Assembly (NCBI RefSeq): GCF_002995745.1
Contig: NZ_PVXQ01000008.1
Location: 1-64,000, forward strand
Source of the DNA: Clostridium vincentii
GTDB lineage: Bacteria > Bacillota > Clostridia > Clostridiales > Clostridiaceae
DNA: 64,000 bases
Reading direction: 5' to 3'
Part shown: piece after piece, positions 9,534 through 16,290 of the stretch
How the letters are laid out: each line of letters begins with the position of its first letter
How positions within the stretch are numbered: the first letter of the stretch is position 1
Notes under the pieces: generated by a model
Database searches by the model: none
What the model saw: only the letters and a program-made list of their open reading frames with translations
What the model was told of the DNA's origin: nothing
Position numbers and translations under genes: made by a program

Positions 9534-9557
9534 TAAATATAATCCTTAATAGCAGAT

Positions 9558-9686
9558 TTAATATATCCTGTTTTCTTTATTAAAAATTTCATCTAATAAA
9601 AGACTAACCACATTAGTAGGCTTTCTATTGGATTCATTAACTAGAACTGCTATATTATCATTAACTACTTTTCTAATACTAATAGT
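9558..9686 (-). pseudogene. Fossil of a ribbon-helix-helix partition protein
   Basis: On the minus strand an open stretch of 42 codons, without its own start, reads TISIRKVVNDNIAVLVNESN followed by RKPTNVVSLLLDEIFNKE and ends at TAA. The beta-strand, helix, loop (KPTNVV), helix pattern matches small RHH DNA-binding proteins encoded after parA on plasmids. It lies just after the parA-like fossil in the order expected of a parA-RHH module. The 5' part is frame-broken. A small database search would settle the family. Confidence 0.4.
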
Positions 9687-9796
9687 TGTACAAGGTATTC
9701 TTTTCTAGTTAATTTACTAGCCTTAAATAATCCATATTTATATTAGTTCTATAAATGTCTATATTGTTTGTAAGCTCTTTTTAAAAAAGTATCTAT

Positions 9797-9955
9797 TTAA
9801 ATTAGAAGATTTCTAAGGACTCTATTAGAAAATACTGAGGCTTCCATAGGTGTTAGTATAACATCTGCTAATCCAGTAGTAACTAAGGTACTATGACCTT
9901 GACGGTAATTATCTACTAGTAGTACCTTTTGAAAGACAAAGACTACTACTAGTGA
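9797..9955 (-). pseudogene. Fossil of a ParA-family partition ATPase
   Basis: Minus-strand open stretch containing KVLLVDNYRQGHSTLVTTGL then ADVILTPMEAS, ending at TAA. ParA proteins have VLLxDxDxQGxxT after the Walker A loop, and later a DxVLxP-x-E segment. Here the two segments sit side by side, so much of the gene between them and the whole N-terminus with the Walker A motif are missing. It suggests plasmid ancestry of the bacteriocin island. The match is by eye and short. Confidence 0.45.
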
Positions 9956-9971
9956 ATGTGTAAAGTTAACA

Positions 9972-10007
9972 TAAAAAAAACCACCTATAAAAATAGGTGG
10001 TTTTTTG
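9972..10007 (-). terminator. Terminator of the alpha2-beta precursor operon
   Basis: The stem AACCACCTAT/ATAGGTGGTT with a 4-nt A loop is flanked by A and T runs, so it works in both directions. It sits 11 bp after the beta stop codon on the minus strand. Confidence 0.88.
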
Positions 10008-10017
10008 TTCTAAAGAA

Positions 10018-10194
10018 TTAGCACTTAGAAGAACATTTAGTTGTTGGACAGAATGAAGCTGATACTGCTATTGAGATTGCTACTGTTACTGTTGGAGAAA
10101 TTCCTCCTGTAGCATCTTTAACTTCAGTAACTTCCTTTAATTCATCTTCGTTAATTTCTCCTGCTGGATCTATAATCTTCTTTATATCTGACAT
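10018..10194 (-). CDS. lanA2: Two-component lantibiotic beta precursor peptide
   Basis: A 58-aa ORF with a strong AAGGAGG RBS. The leader starts MSDIKKIIDPAGEINEDELK and ends DATGG, a classical double-glycine site. The 27-residue core begins ISPTVTVAIS and ends FCPTTKCSSKC. The C-P-T-T-K-C-x3-C ending is the hallmark of beta peptides such as haloduracin beta and lacticin 3147 A2. Thr/Ser upstream would be dehydrated and several joined to the three cysteines. In two-component lantibiotics the beta peptide binds the alpha:lipid II complex and forms the pore. It is 30 bp downstream of the second alpha gene, in one operon. Confidence 0.92.
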   Translation of the reverse strand: MSDIKKIIDPAGEINEDELKEVTEVKDATGGISPTVTVAISIAVSASFCPTTKCSSKC

Positions 10195-10224
10195 ATTATT
10201 TTTCCTCCTTAAAAATTAAAAATA

Positions 10225-10434
10225 TTAGTTGCAATTTGCTTGACATTCTTTAGTTATAGTACAGAATGCACCTTTATTTCCAAGGTAAGCACTTATTGCA
10301 GAATATATACCTGCACCTGCTAAAGAGTTTAAATCTTGTTCATTTAACTCTGCTATAGCATCTCCTGATGGATTTTCTGCTATATTTTTAATCTTTGCTC
10401 TTAATACTGGGTCTTTTAATAACGTGTTATACAT
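10225..10434 (-). CDS. lanA1: Second two-component lantibiotic alpha precursor peptide
   Basis: A 69-aa precursor. The ATG at 10434 is preferred because AAGGGGGAAAA lies just upstream and the protein then aligns end to end with the alpha precursor at 3055. Leaders are nearly identical (KDPVLRAKIKN... SGDAIAELNEQDLNSLAG). The core ends YLGNKGAFCTITKECQANCN. Cysteine spacing in CTITKEC-x3-C equals that of haloduracin alpha and lacticin 3147 A1, so this is the canonical alpha partner for the beta peptide in the same operon. It differs from the first alpha gene in the C-terminal ring (C-x3-C against C-x-C). Confidence 0.93.
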   Translation of the reverse strand: MYNTLLKDPVLRAKIKNIAENPSGDAIAELNEQDLNSLAGAGIYSAISAYLGNKGAFCTITKECQANCN

Positions 10435-10640
10435 GTAGTTTTCCCCCTTACTTTTTATAATTAATGAATTATTTTTGTTTAACTCATTCATTAATTAAAT
10501 TATAGATTAATATGTAAGGCAAAAAGCATTTATATACTGAACCATAAAATAAAGGTAATTTATGAAGAGAAGTGCTGAACTTGATGCGAAAAATATGTAG
10601 TTTTTGGAAGAAATTTTATTTTTCTATGGGCTAACATAGA
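10435..10640 (-). promoter_or_regulatory. Promoter of the alpha2-beta operon, copy of the alpha1 promoter
   Basis: On the minus strand a TATAAT is at 10504-10499, with a poor -35, preceded by ATGGTTCAGTATATAAATG. AAAAACTACATATTTTT lies further up and the AATGAAT/ATTCATT repeat sits before the RBS. These blocks match the region before position 3055 in order and spacing. Shared control by the adjacent agr system is likely but not shown. Confidence 0.6.
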
Positions 10641-10683
10641 TTTAAATATTAGAATTGTTTTATTATACATATAAAAAGATAAG

Positions 10684-10715
10684 AATGCTTGCTACTAAGT
10701 TTAGCAACAAGCATT
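10684..10715 (-). terminator. Terminator of agrA
   Basis: The imperfect inverted repeat AATGCTTG...CAAGCATT lies just after the agrA stop codon and is followed, on the minus strand, by CTTATCTTTTTA. Confidence 0.7.
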
Positions 10716-10718
10716 TAA

Positions 10719-11444
10719 TTAACCTATTAAATTTTTTATACCCCTAGTAGAGATAAGACATTCTTCTCCATTTATCATATAAGCAATACGCTTTTTTCTA
10801 TCTATTTCTTTAACGTTATCTTTATTAACTATAAAGGAATTATGACACCTACAAAATCGATTATCTAGCCTATCTTCTAATTCTTTCATGTTACTATAAA
10901 ACTCTACTTGTCTATTTTTAGAACATAAGATTACTTTATGAATAGTTGAAGATGTTTCAAAAAAGATAATTTCATTAAAATCAACATTAATTATCTTATC
11001 TTGAACTTTAATAGAAAATACTTTTTGAAGCTCAGATGACTTAGTTTTATATTTTTCATGAGCATTTTTTATACATTCACTTATTCTTTGTTGTATATTA
11101 TTATAATTATCTTTTATAATATAGTCCATAGCTTCAACTTTATATAGAAAAGTTAAATAACTCATTTCAGCATGGGTAGTTACAAAAACTATAAATCCTC
11201 TAGGATCATAATTTCTTATCTTTTCAGCTAAGGTAATTCCATTAAGATCAGAATGTAAATCAACATCTAAAAAGTATAAACCTGAAATGTTATTATACTC
11301 TATTCTATTTAGTATTTCATAAGGATCATTAGTACTTAACTCTAGTTCCATATCATAATTTTCGATTAGTATAATATCTTGTACAATATGTTCTAATTTT
11401 TCTTTTTGAGCTGCATTATCTTCACAAATAAAAATTTTCAGCAT
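10719..11444 (-). CDS. agrA: AgrA-type response regulator with LytTR DNA-binding domain
   Basis: 241 aa. The receiver domain (1-125) has acidic pocket E8-D9 (ICEDN) and phospho-acceptor D60 (YFLDVDL). The C-terminal LytTR domain (about 140-241) contains FYSNMKELEDRL and FCRCHNSFIVNKDNV, typical of AgrA/VirR proteins. The segments FLDVDL-x5-NGI and VFVTTHAEMSYLTFLYKVEAMDYI follow the AgrA pattern closely. It is divergent from agrDBC, with 258 bp between the start codons. AgrC would phosphorylate it; probable targets are the agr promoter and the two duplicated lanA promoters. Confidence 0.9.
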   Translation of the reverse strand: MLKIFICEDNAAQKEKLEHIVQDIILIENYDMELELSTNDPYEILNRIEYNNISGLYFLDVDLHSDLNGITLAEKIRNYDPRGFIVFVTTHAEMSYLTFLYKVEAMDYIIKDNYNNIQQRISECIKNAHEKYKTKSSELQKVFSIKVQDKIINVDFNEIIFFETSSTIHKVILCSKNRQVEFYSNMKELEDRLDNRFCRCHNSFIVNKDNVKEIDRKKRIAYMINGEECLISTRGIKNLIG

Positions 11445-11702
11445 GCTTGTCCCCTTTTATTACTATATTTTTATGAAAATTTATCATAGATAAAATTTTG
11501 CTTTATTAAAATATTGTACCATAAACAATCTATATATTTTCAATTTTTATGCAAAAATAGCCAGTTTTTACTTATATCAGATTAAATATAACATTTTTTA
11601 GGTAAATGAAGGATATTTTTATTTTTTTATAAAAATAACTGTGGACGACGGTATACTGAATACATACAAAACAAATTTATTTTATAAAAGGTGGTTTTAA
11701 TT

Positions 11703-11852
11703 ATGAAGACTTCAGAGAAAGATAGTGTATTTTTAAAAAAGTTAGCTACAGGGTTCATAAAATTAGGGGATATTCATGCAAATAAATTCTCTACTTTGAG
11801 CTTTTTTTATGAACCTAAGATACCTACAAATTTATTGAAAAGTAATAAATAA
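11703..11852 (+). CDS. agrD: AgrD-type autoinducing peptide precursor without cysteine
   Basis: 49 aa, with an AGGTGG RBS. It has an amphipathic N-terminus (residues 9-24), a signal segment NKFSTLSFF at 27-35 and a C-terminal tail YEPKIPTNLLK of the conserved AgrD type (compare the E-x-P-x-L tail of staphylococcal and clostridial AgrD). Normal AgrD has a Cys five residues before the tail that closes a thiolactone. This protein contains no Cys; S30 or T31 sits at that place. The signal would therefore be a lactone, as known for the Ser-containing AIP of Staphylococcus intermedius. It lies 50 bp before agrB. Confidence 0.85.
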   Translation: MKTSEKDSVFLKKLATGFIKLGDIHANKFSTLSFFYEPKIPTNLLKSNK

Positions 11853-11902
11853 TATAATTACACGTATAGGGCGGATATTATTTATTATAAGCGGAGGATA
11901 AT

Positions 11903-12568
<666 letters not shown>

Positions 12569-12575
12569 TTTTAAG

Positions 12576-12617
12576 TACACATAATCTGGAATTATTCCTA
12601 ATATTATGTGTATTTTT
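12576..12617 (+). terminator. Terminator-like hairpin between agrB and agrC
   Basis: A perfect 10-bp stem TACACATAAT/ATTATGTGTA (12576-12585 with 12603-12612) is followed by TTTTT. It could uncouple agrC from agrDB or act as an attenuator. Confidence 0.75.
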
Positions 12618-12681
12618 AATTTATTTTAATGTAATTTATATCTATTTTATACTATAATTAAAATAGAAGGGTGGGGAGAGA

Positions 12682-13977
12682 GTGAATGAATTTTTTTTGT
12701 TTCTATTATCAGTAATTCTAATGTTAATTACATTTAGAAATATTAGTCCATATAAATTTAACATTAAAGAATATATTATTATGGGGTTAACTATAGTATT
12801 TATTAATAGACTAATATTAATGTTTTATCCTAGACTAGCTTCTATATCGATGTATTTCACACCTATATATTTTCTTTGCAAAAAAAGTAACAAGATAATA
12901 AGAAGTTTTATGATTCAAATATTTGTATGTTTAGTAATTGTATTTATAGATAGTTTTACTTCAATCATACTCTTAAATATATTGGGAATAGAGTATTCTT
13001 CCTCTACTTTAGGATACTATACTATTTTTGCTAGTATAGCATTACTACTGTATTTCTTCAGTAAATTTATAGGTAAATTACTAATTAAATATAATGGTTT
13101 CATATTTGAAAATTGGAAGTCTAAATATATTATTTTAATTAATCTACTGTTAGTACTTACCTTCGGTTCATTTTATATAACTTATAATTGGAATGAATTA
13201 ACTGACAATAGTTATCTATCACAAGAAAATGGAGTTATTTTTACAATATATGGGTTTGTGATAATGGTTATATGTGGTTCTCTATTTTTTATGTCAAAGA
13301 AAGAAGAAAAATTCAAGTATAAGCAACTGCAATTAGATAATCTTGAAGAATATACTGAAAACTTAGAAAAGTTATATATGGATATGCGTAAATTTAGACA
13401 TGACTATATAAATATAATTTCATCTATGGCAGGATTTATTGAAGAAAGAGATATAGATTCTCTAGAAGATCATTTTAATAAGCACATATATCCTTTAAAT
13501 AACAAAATGAATAAAAATAATTATAAACTAGATCTATTAAAAAACATAAAATTATCTCAAATTAAAGGGCTAATATCAGGGAAAGTAATTAGGGCTCAAG
13601 AATTAGGGGTAGAGACTATAATTGATATAGTAGAACCTATAACAATTATTAAGATGGATATAATAGATATAAGTAGATGCGTAGGAATAATTTTGGATAA
13701 TGCTATTGAAGCAGCATTAGAAAGTGAAAAGAAAGTAATGGATATTGCATTAATAAATAAAAACAATTCTGTAATCATAGTTGTAGCAAATACCTTTAAA
13801 GGAGAGATCCCTTCTTTATCTAAATTATTTAAAGATGGATTCTCTACTAAAGGTGAAAATAGGGGATTAGGATTAAGTAATTGTAAAGATATAATAGGTA
13901 GATATAAGAATATTTCATTAGATACAGCTATAACGGATGTACAATTTATTCAAGAAATTACTGTAAGTAATAAATAA
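12682..13977 (+). CDS. agrC: AgrC-type histidine kinase
   Basis: 431 aa from a GTG with GGTGGGGAG upstream. The N-terminal half (1-205) is a polytopic sensor of about six to seven helices. It is followed by a coiled linker and the kinase: H-box H240 in KFRHDYINII, N-box NAIEAAL near 341 and G-box GLGLSNCKDI near 397. This is the HPK10 architecture of peptide-pheromone receptors. It would sense the AgrD-derived signal and phosphorylate AgrA. Confidence 0.9.
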   Translation: MNEFFLFLLSVILMLITFRNISPYKFNIKEYIIMGLTIVFINRLILMFYPRLASISMYFTPIYFLCKKSNKIIRSFMIQIFVCLVIVFIDSFTSIILLNILGIEYSSSTLGYYTIFASIALLLYFFSKFIGKLLIKYNGFIFENWKSKYIILINLLLVLTFGSFYITYNWNELTDNSYLSQENGVIFTIYGFVIMVICGSLFFMSKKEEKFKYKQLQLDNLEEYTENLEKLYMDMRKFRHDYINIISSMAGFIEERDIDSLEDHFNKHIYPLNNKMNKNNYKLDLLKNIKLSQIKGLISGKVIRAQELGVETIIDIVEPITIIKMDIIDISRCVGIILDNAIEAALESEKKVMDIALINKNNSVIIVVANTFKGEIPSLSKLFKDGFSTKGENRGLGLSNCKDIIGRYKNISLDTAITDVQFIQEITVSNK

Positions 13978-13989
13978 GTATTAAAATAA

Positions 13990-14216
13990 AACTAGATTGG
14001 AAATTTAATATTAAAAATCACTTCGTATAAGAAGTGATTCTACGAACTTCGTTTCTTCAAATCGTTTGACGACGATTCGAGTGAACTTAAAGGTATAGAA
14101 GTACCAAGAAGCTAAGAATGAACCCAACCAAAGGCTCATAATAAATATACGGGTACAGTCATATAAGTACAAAAATCAGCCGCCTTATGGATAATATTTC
14201 CTTGAGGTGGCTTTTT
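13990..14216. other. Structured non-coding stretch ending in a terminator-like hairpin
   Basis: After agrC there is a stem AATCACTTC/GAAGTGATT (about 14017-14039), further short repeats, then AGCCGCCTT (14178-14186) pairing with GAGGTGGCT (14204-14212) and a T run. The block around 14095-14165 is G/C-richer than its surroundings and has no good ORF. It may be a small RNA or the tail of a degraded mobile element. It shows a loose resemblance to the element at 2646-2845 (TAGAAAGT then GCTTAAGAT against TAGAAGTACC then GCTAAGAAT). Confidence 0.35.
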
Positions 14217-14390
14217 AAGCGTATGCGGTCTGTACCAGGATTAGTAAACGATAATAGCTTAATTGATCAATACATGAATAGAGAGAGTGAACTTCAAGTT
14301 GGAGTAATAGGATTTAATTTAATGATTCCAATTCTTGCAGGACTTATTGTATTTTCAATTGTAGGAGTTTTAGGTGCAACAAATAATTTA
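14217..14390 (+). other. Open frame encoding a hydrophobic segment, no credible start
   Basis: The frame continues to a stop at 14408 and includes a hydrophobic run (FNLMIPILAGLIVFSIVGVL). The only early ATG lies inside the terminator hairpin, and no RBS precedes the ATG at 14274. It is probably the 3' remnant of a membrane protein gene. The stop falls within the 3' end of the convergent gene at 14391. Confidence 0.3.
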
Positions 14391-14936
14391 TTAGTTCTGT
14401 GTTTTTAAAGAATCCAAATCACTACTATCATTTAATATAATAATTAATTTTTTACCATCCTTAAAACTTATTTCTTTAACGGATTTATCGGGTTTAGTAA
14501 ATTTATTTATTAACTTAGATAAAATATAAATTAATCCTATAGATAAAAATGATGATAATAAAAAGGTAAGAGTACTATTAGTAAAAGATTCTAGAACTAT
14601 GAATATCGGAATTAAACCTCCAGTATAAACTACATATCTTAATTTAACTTTTTTCTTATCTTCAAAATCATCAATATTTACAATATCCTCTCTATTATAG
14701 ATTTTATAAGAAAGAATTAGATTAAATGAATTCATATTACCTATAAAGACTCGTTTATTAGTTATAACAAATGAATACTTAAATGAATAATCGTAAGTCA
14801 TTATAAAAGAGTGGGGACCTACTGTAAGATCTGGGATTCTCTCGATCATATCATAGTTTTTTGAGACGAAACTTTTTTCAATTATTTCATCCGATTCTAA
14901 TTTAGAATTCACTTCAGAACTAAAATTTTCAATCAT
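14391..14936 (-). CDS. Hypothetical membrane protein with a PH-like domain
   Basis: 181 aa, ATG with GAGGG upstream. The N-terminal part (about 15-105) has LESDEIIEKSF and YSFVITNKRVFIGN, the pattern of bacterial PH-like domains (short beta strands with ITxxRV). Two hydrophobic segments follow (about 107-150), then a lysine-rich tail. I do not recognise a precise family. It lies between agrC and uviA, so a role in producer self-protection is possible, but nothing in the sequence shows it. Confidence 0.6.
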   Translation of the reverse strand: MIENFSSEVNSKLESDEIIEKSFVSKNYDMIERIPDLTVGPHSFIMTYDYSFKYSFVITNKRVFIGNMNSFNLILSYKIYNREDIVNIDDFEDKKKVKLRYVVYTGGLIPIFIVLESFTNSTLTFLLSSFLSIGLIYILSKLINKFTKPDKSVKEISFKDGKKLIIILNDSSDLDSLKTQN

Positions 14937-15072
14937 TCTTACCCTCTTTTCAAAGAAATACTTTACAAAATTATACCACTTAGCTTGTTTTCTTACAACG
15001 TTTACAGTATTTATTAATTCAAAGTAGATACTACATTACATAAATATTTATCAGAAAATTTTTCTTTTTAGG

Positions 15073-15101
15073 TTTACAATAAGAACATATGTTTGGTTAT
15101 T
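15073..15101 (+). promoter_or_regulatory. uviA promoter with SOS-like (LexA) box
   Basis: TTTACA (15073-15078), a 17-bp spacer and GTTATT (15096-15101) resemble the TTTACA/GTTATA promoters used by the BotR/TetR class of clostridial sigma factors. The spacer contains GAACATATGTTT (15083-15094), a one-mismatch copy of the Gram-positive LexA palindrome GAACATATGTTC. This suggests induction by DNA damage plus autoactivation. Confidence 0.65.
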
Positions 15102-15138
15102 GGTTGTATACTTTACTTTAAAGGGGGAAGTTTTTCTT

Positions 15139-15705
15139 ATGAAGTTGAATGAATTGTTAATATGCTCTGAGGATAGTAATAAAAACTTTGAAGACATCTA
15201 TCTTAAATTCAAGAAAAAAATAAATTTTTTAGTAATGAGTTTTAATATTGAGTTATATAAAAATGATATTTTATTATTTCTTTGGCAACTTATTAAAAAA
15301 ACTGATATTTTAAATTTTAAATCTGAACAAGCTTTATATGCTTATATATCAATAGCTTTGAAAAATCACTGTATAAGTATTTATCATAATCAATCTAAAA
15401 ACAGTAAAATTTGTTATAATTCAATACTTACAAATATTGAGATGGATAAAAATTGTTCTTATAACTATATAGATAATTCTATATTTGTTTTTAGTGATTT
15501 GATTTCTAGCTTATCAGCTTATCAGAAAAAAATAATAACTATGAGATATAAAGACTGCTTATCTGATTTTGAAATAGCTACTTATCTAAATATCTCAAGA
15601 CAAGCTGTTTTTAAAAATAGAAAGGCTGCTTTAAATAAGTTGCAGGAAACATATAAATATTTTCTTGATAATGGAGGTGATTTACATGAGTACGCAAATT
15701 ATTGA
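15139..15705 (+). CDS. uviA: UviA-like RNA polymerase sigma factor (TcdR/BotR/TetR group)
   Basis: 188 aa from an ATG with AAAGGGGGAAG upstream; the longer frame from 15100 has no RBS. Region 2 is at about 15-75 (FEDIYLKFKKKINFLVM) and region 4 at about 125-175 with the helix-turn-helix DFEIATYLNISRQAVFKNRK. Size and layout fit the group of sigma factors that drive clostridial toxin and bacteriocin genes (TcdR, BotR, TetR, UviA). The call is strengthened by the overlapping uviB-like gene and the SOS-like box in its promoter, both features of the UV-inducible bacteriocin locus of C. perfringens plasmid pIP404. No obvious bacteriocin structural gene follows in the window. Confidence 0.78.
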   Translation: MKLNELLICSEDSNKNFEDIYLKFKKKINFLVMSFNIELYKNDILLFLWQLIKKTDILNFKSEQALYAYISIALKNHCISIYHNQSKNSKICYNSILTNIEMDKNCSYNYIDNSIFVFSDLISSLSAYQKKIITMRYKDCLSDFEIATYLNISRQAVFKNRKAALNKLQETYKYFLDNGGDLHEYANY

Positions 15706-15904
15706 ACTAATTTCTTCTCAGGGGATATGGGCTTTATTAAGTTTTATTCTTATTTCTTATATTCTAAAAGCTCAAGAGAAAAGAGATTTGAAACAAGGCG
15801 AAAGAGAAGATAAATACCAAACTATAATTTCACATTTAACTATGGAATTTGAATTAATCAACTTATCTGTAACTGAGATAAGAAATAAATTAAAAAAAAG
15901 ATAA
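15686..15904 (+). CDS. uviB: UviB/BhlA-like small holin-like membrane protein
   Basis: 72 aa from the ATG at 15686 with GGAGG eight bases upstream. One membrane helix (about 12-28, GIWALLSFILISYIL) is followed by a charged KAQEKRDLKQGEREDKY stretch, the signature of the BhlA/UviB family, and a coiled C-terminus. It overlaps uviA by 20 bp. Members are thought to aid release of bacteriocins or toxins by forming membrane lesions. Followed by feoA after about 150 bp. Confidence 0.85.
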   Translation: MSTQIIELISSQGIWALLSFILISYILKAQEKRDLKQGEREDKYQTIISHLTMEFELINLSVTEIRNKLKKR

Positions 15905-16053
15905 GTCTCCATTTATAAAAGTTACACTTTCACTTAATTTATTCACAACAAACTATCATTAGCATAAATTATTAATAAGTATGAATAGGAAAAAAACTTA
16001 AGAACTATGATAAATACATGATTTACAGGGATATAACAAGGAGGAAACTTTAT

Positions 16054-16281
16054 ATGAATTTAGGGGATGCAAAAGTATTATCAACTGTTAAGGTTGTTAA
16101 TATAAATGCACAGGGTGAACTTAGAAGGAGATTTTTTGATTTAGGAATAATAGATGGGACTCAGATAGAAGTATTATTTAGAAGCCCTTTTGGAGATCCA
16201 ACAGCTTATATGATAAGAGGAGCTGTAATCGCAATAAGGAAAGAAGATGGGGCGAAAATTGAAGTAGCAAGTGGTAACTAG
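16054..16281 (+). CDS. feoA: Ferrous iron transport protein A
   Basis: 75 aa from the ATG at 16054 with AAGGAGG upstream; the frame extends further 5' without RBS. It is a small SH3-like beta-barrel protein (LRRRFFDLGIIDGTQIEVL, DPTAYMIRGAVIAIRKEDG) that supports FeoB. Nine bases separate it from feoB. The upstream region has AT-rich, partly Fur-like sequence (CTATCATTAGCATAAATTA) but no clear palindrome. This gene marks the return to chromosomal housekeeping functions. Confidence 0.92.
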   Translation: MNLGDAKVLSTVKVVNINAQGELRRRFFDLGIIDGTQIEVLFRSPFGDPTAYMIRGAVIAIRKEDGAKIEVASGN

Positions 16282-16290
16282 GAGGGGGTA

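Noticed and set aside
14187..14408. 73-aa open frame containing a hydrophobic segment
   Set aside because: Its ATG lies inside a terminator hairpin, has no RBS, and the internal ATG at 14274 also has none; kept only as a possible remnant.
15905..16053. Fur box before feoA
   Set aside because: Only a loose A/T-rich resemblance; no convincing 19-bp palindrome.
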